Shown in pieces: positions 8,976 through 18,128 of a stretch of 64,000 bases of DNA. Position 1 is the stretch's first letter, and each line of letters begins with the position of its first letter. Origin of the DNA: Gp6-AA40 sp032156805 (GTDB lineage: Bacteria > Acidobacteriota > Vicinamibacteria > Vicinamibacterales > UBA2999); assembly GCA_032156805.1 (NCBI GenBank), contig JALDXQ010000004.1:1-64000 (forward strand), in the 5' to 3' direction. The translations under genes and the position numbers were made by a program. Under the pieces are notes generated by a model that saw only the letters and a list, made by a program, of their open reading frames with translations, made no database searches and was not told where the DNA came from.

Positions 8976-9003
8976 CAGACTTGGTTGGAAATTTTTGCGA
9001 CCG
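8976..9003. repeat. Copy A of a recurring GGTTGGAAAnTTTGCG motif
   Basis: TTGGTTGGAAATTTTTGCGA at 8981-9000. The same core occurs at 18873-18890 and 19984-20002. Read on the minus strand it precedes the MBL operon by about 40 bases. See the findings for the flanking stems. Confidence 0.4.
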
Positions 9004-9120
9004 ACTCGAAGCGACCTGGACAGTCTCCGCCCGGAGATACGGGATTCCTAAGGGCGAGGCCGCCACCCGAGTCTCTCGCTGTCGCAGACAGGTCAAGCCA
9101 ATGCCGGAGTACACCTCCTG

Positions 9121-11601
9121 CTACGCTCGGCGATTGGTGGGCGCGGACTTGAGTGCTGCCAGCACACGCTGCGGCGTCAGCGGGAACTGACGCAATCTCA
9201 CGCCTGTGGCGTCGAAGAACGCGTTCCCGATTGCCGCGACCACCGCGGGCAGTACTTCCTCGCCCGCGCCCGTTGACTTCTCGTTGAGCTGCTGCACGAC
9301 GATCGGCGTCACGGCCGGATGCTCGCCGAAGCGCAGCGTCTGATACGAGTTCCAGTCCAGGCTCGTCACGTTCGTCCGGTTGAACTGCACTTCTTCCCTG
9401 AGCGCCAGGCTCGTCCCATGCACCGCCATGCCGACGATCTGACTCTCGACGATCCCCGGGTTGATCGCCAACCCGCAGTCCATCGCACCATACACGTGCT
9501 TGGCGACGACCCGGCCGTTGCCCTTGTTCACTTCCACGTCCACGACGGCCGCCGCATAGGTGATGCGGTCGCCCTGGTTCGGGTGCAGGTGATGCGTGCC
9601 CAAGCCGATGCCGCGGCCAGTGACCACCGCAGCCGATGACAGGGTCGACGCCGCGACACGGGGCGTCCACTTCGCGGCGTCTGTCGCCGCCTTGAGCACT
9701 CCGAGCCACCGAGAGTTGGAGATGTTCCGCTTCCGGAACTCATAGGGATCGAGCCGCGCCAGATACGCGAGCTCGTCGATCATTCCCTCCTGCGCGAAGA
9801 AGTACGGCGGGTCGAGCGGTGCCCGCAGCGGACCCACCTTCAAGTACTCGCGGCCGTCGAGTCGATGCTCGATGAGCCGCCGGTTCGGGATGTCGTACAT
9901 GTCGTTCTGAGAAAGCCGGATCTGATAGAGCCCGCCCACCGAGTTGCCACCCTGTGCGAGGCCACCCGCTCCCCGGCCACGTTGACCGCCACCGGCGGCT
10001 CCGCCCGGGGCCGCGCCGTCGCCACGGCCTGCTGCTGCGGCGCGCGCGATCCCGCGGCCACCCTGGGCCGCACCAAGGCTCAGAAGCCGCGACGCCGTGC
10101 CGACGCCATTGCCGTCGTAGCCCCATGCCTGGTACTCGAACGCCACGATCTTGCCGTTGGCATCGACCGCGCCTCGCATCTCGGCGAGATGCGCCGGGCC
10201 GAAGTTGTCCCAGCCGAATTCGTCCTGACGACTGAACTGGACGCGAACCGGTGCGCCAAGCTCCTGCGACATGATCGCCGCCGCTTCCGCGACGTCGGTG
10301 TAGCAGCTGAGGCCGTAGGTGTTCGAGCCGGGGTAGTACTGCACGCGGACCTTGTCGGCAGGCAGTCCAGTGAGCTGCGCGACGGTGTCGCGGATCTGAA
10401 AGATCCCCTGCGAGGAGGACATCACCAGAGCGGCGTCCTTCTTGATGTCGGCCACCGCGCAGTTCGGCGCCATCGTGCCGTGCCCCTCGAACGGCCCCCG
10501 ATACGACGCTGAGGCCACGCGGAGACCCTGCCGATTGAACTCGGCGTTGGCGTCCCCGCTGTTGAAGACGACGAGGTCGTTCGTCGTTGCTTTGCGGAAA
10601 CTGTCGTGAACACCCTCATGGCCTGGCAGGACTGAGGGGAACGGCTCCCACGTCACCTTCAGTTGTCTCGACGCACGCACCGCATCCCACTCGCGCACCG
10701 CGGCCACGCCGATGAAGTTCTGCCGCCGCACGATCCGGACACCCGGGATGTTCTTGATCGACGATTCATCGACGCTGACGACCTTCGGCGCGCTGATGGC
10801 GCCCGCCACCTGGCCTTGCGGCCAGACGACCCGCCCGTGAAGCATGCCCTCGACGCGGACGTGCTGCACGTACTGATAGGTCCCGCGCACTTTATCCATC
10901 ATGTCAGGACGCGGAATGCTCGTGCCGACGACCTTGTACTCCGACCGCGGTTTGAGCGGCGCGATGTCCGGGCTCGTCCGCGCGATCGCTGCGCCCTGCG
11001 AGTCGTAGCGCACGGTCTCGAACTTGCGTTCGAACGGTTTGTCTCCAAGGAGTTGTCCGTACGTGACCGACCGCCCGGGCGCGCCCTTCACCGACACGAC
11101 GCCTTTGGCGACGGTCAGATCCTGCACCGGTGCCTTCAGCCGCTCCGACGCGAGACCGAGCAGCACGCGCCGTGCCTCGGCAGCCGCGACGCGCGTTTCC
11201 GTTCCACCGACGCCCACCGTCCGGCTCGCGGCCGTGAAGCCGTTGGTGCACATGAACGTGTCGTTCCTGACGATCGACACCTGATCGAAGTCGAGATCGA
11301 GCTCTTCAACGGCGATCTGGCAGAGCGCCGTCGGCCCGCCCTGCCCGAGATCAACGTATCCGAGATAGATCGTTGCCGTGTTGTCCGAGTGGACGGCGAT
11401 GTACGAGTCGATCGCCGCGGGATCCGGGGGACCCGACTGCAGCCCGCGCTGCCATGCGGGAGCGGCGACGCCCGCCGGCGCCTGTGCCGCAGCCGCGTTG
11501 GCCACGCCAATGCCCACCACCAAGGTGGCGCTGGTCTTCAGAAACTCGCGACGTGCAAGGACCGGAGTGCCGTCACCGCGCGGCTTGTCATGCTCACGCA
11601 T
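9121..11601 (-). CDS. iorB: Molybdopterin-binding subunit of an isoquinoline 1-oxidoreductase-like hydroxylase
   Basis: About 826 residues of the xanthine oxidase family, large subunit, closest in layout to single-polypeptide IorB/aldehyde-oxidoreductase types. The ATG at 11601 follows GAGGAGG and gives a Tat signal (LARREFLKTSATLVVGIG), so it is exported folded with its molybdenum cofactor. The C-terminal segment GAGEEVLPAVVAAIGNAFF carries the expected active-site Glu, and FPLTPQRVL is the usual ending. A Gly/Ala/Arg-rich insertion of about 50 residues (bases about 9930-10090) is unusual. Its ATG overlaps the end of the iron-sulfur subunit gene by 8 bp. It probably hydroxylates an N-heterocycle or aldehyde; the substrate is unknown. 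The symbol follows family resemblance. Confidence 0.8.
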   Translation of the reverse strand: MREHDKPRGDGTPVLARREFLKTSATLVVGIGVANAAAAQAPAGVAAPAWQRGLQSGPPDPAAIDSYIAVHSDNTATIYLGYVDLGQGGPTALCQIAVEELDLDFDQVSIVRNDTFMCTNGFTAASRTVGVGGTETRVAAAEARRVLLGLASERLKAPVQDLTVAKGVVSVKGAPGRSVTYGQLLGDKPFERKFETVRYDSQGAAIARTSPDIAPLKPRSEYKVVGTSIPRPDMMDKVRGTYQYVQHVRVEGMLHGRVVWPQGQVAGAISAPKVVSVDESSIKNIPGVRIVRRQNFIGVAAVREWDAVRASRQLKVTWEPFPSVLPGHEGVHDSFRKATTNDLVVFNSGDANAEFNRQGLRVASASYRGPFEGHGTMAPNCAVADIKKDAALVMSSSQGIFQIRDTVAQLTGLPADKVRVQYYPGSNTYGLSCYTDVAEAAAIMSQELGAPVRVQFSRQDEFGWDNFGPAHLAEMRGAVDANGKIVAFEYQAWGYDGNGVGTASRLLSLGAAQGGRGIARAAAAGRGDGAAPGGAAGGGQRGRGAGGLAQGGNSVGGLYQIRLSQNDMYDIPNRRLIEHRLDGREYLKVGPLRAPLDPPYFFAQEGMIDELAYLARLDPYEFRKRNISNSRWLGVLKAATDAAKWTPRVAASTLSSAAVVTGRGIGLGTHHLHPNQGDRITYAAAVVDVEVNKGNGRVVAKHVYGAMDCGLAINPGIVESQIVGMAVHGTSLALREEVQFNRTNVTSLDWNSYQTLRFGEHPAVTPIVVQQLNEKSTGAGEEVLPAVVAAIGNAFFDATGVRLRQFPLTPQRVLAALKSAPTNRRA

Positions 11602-12136
11602 GGCGCGCCTCCTCGGCCGTCGAGGCGGCCTTCGCCGGAGCAGCGATTGCTTTCGCCGCGCGTTGAATTGCCGCAAGAATCCGTGGATACGTTCCGCACC
11701 GGCAGATGTGCCCGTTCATTGCCGTGCGGATCTGCGCCTCAGTTGGTTGCGGCGTCCTGAACAGCAACTCCGCTCCCTTGATGATCTGGCCGTTGTAGCA
11801 ATATCCGCACTGCACCGCTTGCTCAGCAACGAGCGCCTCCTGCAACGGGTGCAGCGCAGGTGCGCGCGAGAGCTTCATCCGGGCCGCGTAGTACGCCGGC
11901 AACCCCTCCAGCGTCGTGACCGACTTGCCGGCGACCCGCGAGAGCGGCGTGATACACGACCGGACCTCGACGCCATCGACCAGTACCGAGCAGCAGCCAC
12001 ATTGCCCCAGGCCGCAACCGAAGCGCGGTCCCTGAAGCGCCAAGTCGTCGGTCAACACGTACAGCAACGGAGTGTCGGGCTCTGCCGTGACGGTGCGCAT
12101 CATGTCGTTCACGCGCAACTGAACTTCGTTCGCCAT
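11594..12136 (-). CDS. iorA: [2Fe-2S] subunit of an isoquinoline 1-oxidoreductase-like hydroxylase
   Basis: A 180-residue CoxS/IorA-type electron-transfer subunit. The plant-type cluster is bound by Cys41, Cys46, Cys49 and Cys61 (CGLGQCGCC then RSC). The second cluster domain uses Cys110 and Cys113 (CGYC) and Cys145 and Cys147 (CRC). The usual family length is about 150-160; the extra C-terminal tail is Ala-rich. It starts after a clear GGAGGAG site and overlaps iorB by 8 bp, so the two subunits are coupled. No FAD-binding middle subunit is present, as expected for the Ior type, where electrons leave to a cytochrome. It has no signal of its own; co-export with the Tat-tagged large subunit is likely (inference). 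Confidence 0.85.
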   Translation of the reverse strand: MANEVQLRVNDMMRTVTAEPDTPLLYVLTDDLALQGPRFGCGLGQCGCCSVLVDGVEVRSCITPLSRVAGKSVTTLEGLPAYYAARMKLSRAPALHPLQEALVAEQAVQCGYCYNGQIIKGAELLFRTPQPTEAQIRTAMNGHICRCGTYPRILAAIQRAAKAIAAPAKAASTAEEARHA

Positions 12137-12202
12137 TCTGCTCCTCCCTCGACCTTCATGGCGCGGCTACGTCAACCCGGCCTCAACGATCGCAGTTCGA
12201 TC

Positions 12203-15193
12203 CTAGAAGTTCACGTCAACCCCAAACTTAACCACACGTGGGTCCAGCACCTGAATGGGGAGGTTATAGGCCGGCCCCAATCGCGATATGACCCCCAGTA
12301 CCGAGTTGTCGTTCAAGGCGTTGAACACATCGACCTGCGGCCGAATGGTGACGCCGCTGCCCAACCGGAACAAGCGACCGAAGCGCAGGTCAAGCTGATT
12401 AAATCGCGGTTCAAAATAGTTGGTGTCCGGGAGCACGACAGTAACGATCTGCCGTGCCGTGCACGCCGGGCCGGTGCGCGAACCGCACGCCGCAAGGTCG
12501 CGGCCGAGCGACGGCGCGATCTGTGAATTGGCGAACGACTCACTCGCCGGCAGGCTGATCGGCCCTTTGTTCTGATAATTCGCGCTTGCCTGGATGCCCC
12601 ACGGGAGCGGCATCACCAGCAGGGCTTTGAACTGCGTCCCGCCCGACCACGAGGTGCTGTTGTTGCAGAACTCGGATGTCCTCGGGTCTACTGCAGCCCT
12701 GCCCTCGGGCAGCAGGTCCGGCCGATCGTTGGCATAACACGTGTCCCAGGTCGTGCTGCCAGTCGACATCCCGGCCTGCACATACCGGCCCGCGCCGAGC
12801 CGCGCCGTGAGGTTCACGTCCACCCCGTTATACACCTGCGATGGGTCGCCGTACTTCGAGGCCAGGTCGATGAGCGTGTCCGACGCCGAAACCAGGGCTG
12901 GCTTTATGTCGAAGAGGCCGCAGATCTGATTCCCTCCGCCCCCAGGCAGCAGCGCATTGCTCGACGCCGTGACGCAGTATGGATCGAAGTCAGCCGCCGT
13001 CACCGCGCGGTTTCTGGTCACGGTCTGGTTCCCGTACCACGTGCGGAAATAGCCGACGTTGAGCGCAAGCCCGCGGCCGATATCCTGCTGGACCTGCAGC
13101 GACGCCTGCCAGCTGTGCGGCCGATTCCCCGTCAGCAGGTCCGGCGAATACGTGGTCGTGGCGACCAGCGTCCCGAAGTTCGCGTTGGTCGAGGGGCCGA
13201 GTTCGCTCTCTTGAACGATGTAATCCCCGTTGTCCGCCCATGACCGCTGATCGGTCAGAGAAAGCCGGCTGGCAGGGGCATTCGCGCTGATGATTCCGGC
13301 GTTATTCTGGAACGCCACATAGCGCCCGATGGCCCCCTTAATGGCGGTCCTCCCGGTACCGAACACGTCGTAGGCTGCGCCCACCCGCGGCGACCAATCC
13401 TTCCAGTTCGGGATGTTGTCGACCGCATCGAAGTGGCGGGCCGGTACCCACACACCAGCCGGAGCGTCGATCGCAGGCGCGCTCCCCCTCAGGTAATCCC
13501 AACGCACCCCAAGGTTCAGCGTCAGCTGCCGGAGGGTGATTTGATCCTGCGCGAAGAAGCCGATCTTGTTCTGTCGGGTTTGCGTCAGCACGGGCGTGAC
13601 GTACCGGACCACGGCCTGCGGAGTCCTTCCAAAGAAGATGTAGGTCTGGTCCCTCGTTGCTTCCGGGAATCGATAATCGTTGCCTTGTGTGCCCCACAGA
13701 TACTGGACGCCAACCTTGGCCGAATGCGACCCGGTCACGTAGGAGGTAGAAAAGGTCTGGTTCGTCTGGCCATACGTGAAGCGGCCCCACCCGCCGTTCA
13801 AGCCGAGCGAGCGCACGCCGCCGTAGCCGTAGTTCCTCTGGGAGTCGAGCACGTACGGATCGTCTACCGAGCCGCCTGCTACACCGCCCGCGCCAAAGAG
13901 CGTCGAGTCGAGGCCGCCAAACACGTTCGTCGATCCGGCCTCCAGCAGGAGGCGGTTGGAGGCCGTTCGCGACCACTTGACTGACGCCTGCCAGCTCGGA
14001 TTGGTGGAGTACTGTGCGGCTGTCTCCGGCGAGGCGTTGCCAAAGACAACCGTGGACGCACAATCGCAATTCCACTCATTCCCGCCGGAGATGGCAATCT
14101 TGTCCTTGCTGGTGACCTGCCACGTGACCCGACCGCGCAGCTCTCTGTACCAACTGACGTCATAGGCGGGGCGACCCAGGTCCGGGGTATAGAACAACGT
14201 GCCGGGCGTCGCGTTGAACCAGTTGTTGGGGTACGTGGTGGACGTTTCCCAGCTCCGGCTGCTTGCAAAGAACCACATCCGATCCCGCTGTATCGGGCCA
14301 CCGAGCCCGCCACCCACGTCATAGCGCGTGCGCAACGTTGGTGACGAGGAGACGCCGCGGGCCTTCAACTCATCGTCCAGATTGGACGACTGCAGTCCGG
14401 GCCGCGAGAAATTCCCGGTGAGCGTGCCGCTGAACCTGTTGCCGCCGTCGCGCGGGACCGCGTTGATGAGGACGCCGCCACTCTCCTGCTCCGCCATGGC
14501 CGTCGACGTCGTCACCGTCGTTTCGGCAACCGTCGCGGGGTTCAGGCTGGTCATCCAGTTCCCCGCTGCCATCAACGTGCCGAAATACATGCCGTCGCGC
14601 AGCTGCTGAAAATCATTGGGGTTGCCGCCATGGATTGAGATCGGTTGCAAATACTCGCCCTTGCTCCCGCCCACGTCGGTCGCCGCCGCGCTGATGTTCG
14701 CCCCTGGGAGCATCGTGGCATAGGCCGTGATGCCCGACCCGAGCGGCACACTCTCGGTCACCAGGCGCGGTATGACGGTCTGCTGTGTCACGTTCTGCGT
14801 ATCGACGAGCGGCGCCGCCCCGGTCACCGTGATCGTTTCTTCCAGCCCGCCGACCGCGAGCTGGCCATTGACCGTCGCCGTAAACCCCGTCGTGAGCTCG
14901 ACACCTGCGCGACGCAAGGTCGAGAACCCCGCGAGAGTGAATGTGACCGTGTATTCCCCCGGCCGCAATTCGATGATGCGATACACGCCCTGACCGTCTG
15001 TCACAACGGAGCGGACTTTTTCAATGAGTGCCGGGCTAGCGGCTTCCACAGTAACGCCGGGAAGGACCGCACCGGAGTTGTCACGCACGACGCCGGTGAT
15101 GGTACCCGTGGCCAGGTTCTGCGCCAGCGCCGTCAACGGCAGCAGCAGGAGCGCTCCGGAAAGAATCAGGCGCTGGAAATAGCCATTCGTCAT
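12203..15193 (-). CDS. TonB-dependent receptor with carboxypeptidase-regulatory-like N-domain
   Basis: About 996 residues. The ATG at 15193 follows GGAGGAG and gives a signal peptide (LILSGALLLLPLTALAQ). Then comes an Ig-like carboxypeptidase-regulatory domain (TGTITGVVRDNSGAVLPGV), a plug segment (GGLEETITVTGAAPLVDTQN) and a 22-strand-type barrel ending in VVKFGVDVNF, whose terminal aromatic fits Bam-dependent assembly. This is the acidobacterial SusC-like/Oar-like class of outer-membrane transporters. It lies 66 bp upstream of iorA on the same strand, suggesting that the imported compound is the hydroxylase substrate (inference). Confidence 0.85.
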   Translation of the reverse strand: MTNGYFQRLILSGALLLLPLTALAQNLATGTITGVVRDNSGAVLPGVTVEAASPALIEKVRSVVTDGQGVYRIIELRPGEYTVTFTLAGFSTLRRAGVELTTGFTATVNGQLAVGGLEETITVTGAAPLVDTQNVTQQTVIPRLVTESVPLGSGITAYATMLPGANISAAATDVGGSKGEYLQPISIHGGNPNDFQQLRDGMYFGTLMAAGNWMTSLNPATVAETTVTTSTAMAEQESGGVLINAVPRDGGNRFSGTLTGNFSRPGLQSSNLDDELKARGVSSSPTLRTRYDVGGGLGGPIQRDRMWFFASSRSWETSTTYPNNWFNATPGTLFYTPDLGRPAYDVSWYRELRGRVTWQVTSKDKIAISGGNEWNCDCASTVVFGNASPETAAQYSTNPSWQASVKWSRTASNRLLLEAGSTNVFGGLDSTLFGAGGVAGGSVDDPYVLDSQRNYGYGGVRSLGLNGGWGRFTYGQTNQTFSTSYVTGSHSAKVGVQYLWGTQGNDYRFPEATRDQTYIFFGRTPQAVVRYVTPVLTQTRQNKIGFFAQDQITLRQLTLNLGVRWDYLRGSAPAIDAPAGVWVPARHFDAVDNIPNWKDWSPRVGAAYDVFGTGRTAIKGAIGRYVAFQNNAGIISANAPASRLSLTDQRSWADNGDYIVQESELGPSTNANFGTLVATTTYSPDLLTGNRPHSWQASLQVQQDIGRGLALNVGYFRTWYGNQTVTRNRAVTAADFDPYCVTASSNALLPGGGGNQICGLFDIKPALVSASDTLIDLASKYGDPSQVYNGVDVNLTARLGAGRYVQAGMSTGSTTWDTCYANDRPDLLPEGRAAVDPRTSEFCNNSTSWSGGTQFKALLVMPLPWGIQASANYQNKGPISLPASESFANSQIAPSLGRDLAACGSRTGPACTARQIVTVVLPDTNYFEPRFNQLDLRFGRLFRLGSGVTIRPQVDVFNALNDNSVLGVISRLGPAYNLPIQVLDPRVVKFGVDVNF

Positions 15194-15379
15194 CGCATCT
15201 CCTCCATTTTCCGGACCGCACCCAGCTCGCGCCCGGTCTAGAGCGGATCCGCCCGCGAACACGGCCCCGACACATCTCCTCCCTGCGACCCCGGCCTGGC
15301 CAAGCGTGTGTCGACAGGGCGCACGCTGCGACGTGGATCTGCTTTCGTGTTCTTAGATACCTGCAGAGGCAGGAGGGTT

Positions 15380-15413
15380 TGAAGAAAACAACCGGTCATG
15401 CCATTGACTGGTT
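15380..15413 (-). terminator. Intrinsic terminator after the 15489 gene
   Basis: On the minus strand a 9-bp stem with one G-T pair (arms 15405-15413 and 15390-15398, 6-base loop) is followed at once by GTTTTCTTC. This fits a rho-independent terminator about 75 bases past the stop of the 15489-16340 gene. The rest of 15194-15488 is non-coding leader of the TonB receptor gene and shows only weak promoter-like elements. Confidence 0.55.
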
Positions 15414-15488
15414 GAGTGGATTTGCGAGGCGCGCGTCCCGCGCCCACGACCGCCGCGAGCCAGCTCGGGTTGGGGAGAACCGCTGTCT

Positions 15489-16340
15489 TCAGTGATGCTC
15501 GTTCGTCAGCATGTGCGGCGAATCTCTCTCGATGCACGGCGGCGCCTCGACGAGCGCATCGGCTGGATCGGTCGAGAGCCTCAGCGTGCGAGCCGGCATA
15601 TTCCACGGCTCGGCCAGGACTTCAGTGTCGTGAACCGTTGCGGAGTACTGCAAGGCGTCGCCGACGCGCTGGAAGCGCTCGATGACTCGCATGGCTGGAG
15701 AGTGGAAGTAGCCATCGCTGCCGAGCCACGTGTCTTCGGTGAACTGATTGGCCTCGACGACCAGCGTGTCTCCCTCCCACCAGCCAATCGAGTCGCCGAG
15801 GTACGACGGCTCCACGTCTGCACGGTGCTTTCGTCCATCGGTCGGCACGGCACGAAACGCGTTGTGCTCGCCGTACATCAGCACCACGAGCCCCGTCGAC
15901 TGCACGATCTGCGCTGGCGGCCCCATACGCGGAACGCCGGGAAGTTTGCAGAAGAAGGCCGGGTCGAGTTTGGCCTGAAGGTCCGACAGTTCCTTCACCT
16001 TGGCGAGAAGCTCGGGCTTGTACACGGGCTTATTGGGATTGGCGGCCCGCAATTTGACGGCGACCGCGTCCATCTCCTTGAACACATTCGGACTGTCGGG
16101 ATTCAGGCCTGGCAGGGCAAGGTAGACCTGAATCGAACCCTTCTCGTCCGCGGTTGGCGTTCGACCACTGGCGTTCCCTGCGACCCAGATTCCGGTCAGA
16201 TCGGGGCGACCATCTGCCGCGCGTGGCGTCGGCTTGGAAGCAGACGGCGCCGGCTGTTGCGCTGAGAGGTCCAATGGCAACGCCAACATGAACAGCGCGG
16301 CGCCAAGTACCCATCGTCGGCAAGCGTGGAACGTCTTCAT
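15489..16340 (-). CDS. Exported GYLRxNG-superfamily protein, WEGDTL subtype
   Basis: A 283-residue exported protein of unknown function. Signal peptide (WVLGAALFMLALPLDLSAQ), then GRPDLTGIWVAGN, a helical middle, PPAQIVQSTGLVVLMYG, GWWEGDTLVVEANQFTEDTW, MRVIERFQRVGDALQYS and a closing APPC. The WEGDTL block and the following ERF strand are shared with 48320-49018 and more distantly with the WMDGR and TEDW subtypes. It is the last gene of the sigma-factor operon, 9 bp after the DUF6152-like gene, and is followed by an intrinsic terminator. Such proteins are commonly adjacent to DUF6152 proteins in this window, which hints at a joint role. Confidence 0.65.
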   Translation of the reverse strand: MKTFHACRRWVLGAALFMLALPLDLSAQQPAPSASKPTPRAADGRPDLTGIWVAGNASGRTPTADEKGSIQVYLALPGLNPDSPNVFKEMDAVAVKLRAANPNKPVYKPELLAKVKELSDLQAKLDPAFFCKLPGVPRMGPPAQIVQSTGLVVLMYGEHNAFRAVPTDGRKHRADVEPSYLGDSIGWWEGDTLVVEANQFTEDTWLGSDGYFHSPAMRVIERFQRVGDALQYSATVHDTEVLAEPWNMPARTLRLSTDPADALVEAPPCIERDSPHMLTNEHH

Positions 16341-16349
16341 GGTCTCAGC

Positions 16350-16757
16350 TCACTTGGCCGTCTTGATATCGCCCACCCACACGACGACCTCACGGCCGTC
16401 AGCAAACGTGATCTTGCGGAGGAACGCCAGTTTCGACTCGTTGCGAGCGCGATAGGCGAGCACGGTCACCGTCTCCCCTTTGCCCAGCATGTCACTGCGC
16501 AAGCCGCCCTTCCGTAGAGTCGCGGGCGGCAGCGTCTCGAGCGCCCATTGTTCCACTGCTCCGCTGTTGTCCTTGACGTCGATGTGGACCCAGACGTGGG
16601 GATTCACCCACTCGACCTTCGTGATCACCCCTTGCAGCGTCAGCGGCTTGCCTTCGTCGAACTGTGAGGCAAGCGAATGGTGCGCTGATACACGGCTGCT
16701 GTCGAGCAGTGCCACCGCCATCACGATCACCAGCACTGCGATGACTCGATACATCAT
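16350..16757 (-). CDS. DUF6152-like small exported protein
   Basis: A 135-residue exported protein. Signal peptide ending SRVSA, so the mature protein would begin HHSLASQFD (His26-His27). Conserved blocks: LTLQGVITKVEWVNPHVWV with Asn52-Pro53-His54, WALETLPPATLRKGG, and a central GETVTVLAYRARN. This matches the DUF6152-type pattern (my assignment by motif). Paralogues are at 32769-33164 and 45380-45796. The fold is likely a small beta-barrel. The paired mature N-terminal His residues plus the NPH His could bind a metal (inference). Preceded by AGAGGG; 60 bp after the membrane gene at 16818. Confidence 0.65.
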   Translation of the reverse strand: MMYRVIAVLVIVMAVALLDSSRVSAHHSLASQFDEGKPLTLQGVITKVEWVNPHVWVHIDVKDNSGAVEQWALETLPPATLRKGGLRSDMLGKGETVTVLAYRARNESKLAFLRKITFADGREVVVWVGDIKTAK

Positions 16758-16817
16758 TGCGTAACCCTCTTGGACAAAGCGACCGCGAAATTCAGGACTC
16801 CCGCCATCTCCGACCTG

Positions 16818-17318
16818 CTAAAACGAGTTACCCAGAAACGGCAGCATGCGGCCGAAGAAAATCACGCCGACCCAGAGAAACAAGGACGTGCCCGCGAATA
16901 CTTTCGCCGAGGTTGGCGTGTCATCGTCGGGCTCGAGACCTTCTATCTGATCCGCAACACCGGTCACATAGAACAGCAGCACGTTCCAACCGGCCAGGAC
17001 GAGGAACAGAATCTTAAAGCGAAACGCAGGGTTGTCAATGTACTGGAGCGGCTCGCCGACGAAGAACAGAATCCCGGTCACCAGATTGATCGCAAACCCA
17101 ATCACACCCCATCGCACGAGTGCATTCACACCGGCCACAGGCGGCGCCTTCCACCACCCCAGCATCCGCAGATCCAGCGCTCCTACGCAACCGAACAGGA
17201 TCGACATTCCGATGAAGTGCAGCGCTTCGCACGTCGCCCACACCCAGGCATGATGTGTCACCTGCCAGGAGAGATCGGTGCTCTTGACCCAAAGCGCGAA
17301 GGCATGCAGCGAGTCCAC
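16818..17318 (-). CDS. Four-helix membrane protein (DUF6644-like)
   Basis: A 166-residue inner-membrane protein with about four transmembrane helices: ALHFIGMSILFGCVGALDL, a helix near GVIGFAINLVTGILFFVG, ILFLVLAGWNVLLFYVTG, and a C-terminal VFAGTSLFLWVGVIFFG. The His in EALHFIG, the RML following the first helix and GRMLPF are positions shared with the C-terminal half of the neighbour at 17328-18128, so the two are homologous. It begins 9 bp after that neighbour's stop, with GAGGA upstream. Function unknown. Conserved His and Arg residues in the membrane could bind heme or quinone (speculative). Confidence 0.6.
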   Translation of the reverse strand: MDSLHAFALWVKSTDLSWQVTHHAWVWATCEALHFIGMSILFGCVGALDLRMLGWWKAPPVAGVNALVRWGVIGFAINLVTGILFFVGEPLQYIDNPAFRFKILFLVLAGWNVLLFYVTGVADQIEGLEPDDDTPTSAKVFAGTSLFLWVGVIFFGRMLPFLGNSF

Positions 17319-17327
17319 GACCGGTCC

Positions 17328-18128
17328 TCAGAAGGTGTAAGCGACCAGCCGGCCAGCGACGATCGCTGTCGCCCAAATCAGCAGGGACGCAATCGCCAAC
17401 CTGTTCAGTCGTTTTTGTGACACGTCCGGGACCCCGGACTCTTCCTGCAGCAGCCAGCGCTCCATGAGCGCCATGACCGCCACGGCGAGCGCGATCAATG
17501 CCAGCTTGAATTCAAACAGCGGGTTGGCCGCCTTTCGGGGGGCATCGGCCGCAAACAACAACGCTCCGGACAGGACATTGACGACGAGTCCCAACCACAT
17601 GAAACGGAACAGCGGGAGCAGCGCCCCAGTGGAGATCCGCGATGCCGCACCGAGCATCCGAAGATTCACCACGACGCTCGCACCTACCGCGACGGCCAGA
17701 CCGAGTGTGTGAAGGAAGAGGATGCCCGAGTATCCGAAAACGGTCTCGGACTCGTTGATCCACTGCGCAAGGCTGGTGCTGCTCAGCCAGACGAGGAAGA
17801 GACTCGTCCGGCTGCTGGCGTCGGGAGCTGCCTGCGCCGCGGCGACACCGAGGTACTGAAGCGCGATGTTCACCAGCAACAAGGCGGCTGTGGCGCTTGC
17901 GCCAGCGACGATCCAGGAACGCGTGATACCCCGGTCGCGCCTCGGGGCGGACGGCCGCCGCGCCGCATCCAATACCCTCGCATACACCCCAGCGGGCGGT
18001 TCGTGTCTCATAAAGTACCGCCGAATCGTCTCGTCGATCGCTCGATCGATCGCGTCCTCTGACTCAAGCTGCCTCGACTTCGCGTCAGGCGAGCCATCGA
18101 TGCCGAGTCGACCGTCCTTAATCGTCAT
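17328..18128 (-). CDS. Candidate membrane anti-sigma factor fused to a DUF6644-like domain
   Basis: About 266 residues. The ATG at 18128 overlaps the sigma-factor stop as ATGA, so translation is coupled one to one. Residues about 1-65 are cytoplasmic and charged (AIDRAIDETIRRYFMRHEPP), resembling a short anti-sigma domain without the zinc HxxxCxxC motif. A transmembrane helix follows (SWIVAGASATAALLLVNIAL), then a four-helix domain (GILFLHTLGLAVAVGASVVV, RMLGAASRIS, FRFMWLGLVVNVLSGALLF, and C-terminal AIVAGRLVAYTF) homologous to the protein at 16818-17318. Position and topology suggest it holds the sigma factor at the membrane and senses a signal there. This is inference; no experimental family is recognised. 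Confidence 0.55.
   Translation of the reverse strand: MTIKDGRLGIDGSPDAKSRQLESEDAIDRAIDETIRRYFMRHEPPAGVYARVLDAARRPSAPRRDRGITRSWIVAGASATAALLLVNIALQYLGVAAAQAAPDASSRTSLFLVWLSSTSLAQWINESETVFGYSGILFLHTLGLAVAVGASVVVNLRMLGAASRISTGALLPLFRFMWLGLVVNVLSGALLFAADAPRKAANPLFEFKLALIALAVAVMALMERWLLQEESGVPDVSQKRLNRLAIASLLIWATAIVAGRLVAYTF

Noticed and set aside
10663..11760. 365-codon plus-strand frame opposite the molybdenum subunit gene
   Set aside because: Shadow frame of a clear enzyme gene; Arg-rich with no recognisable domain.
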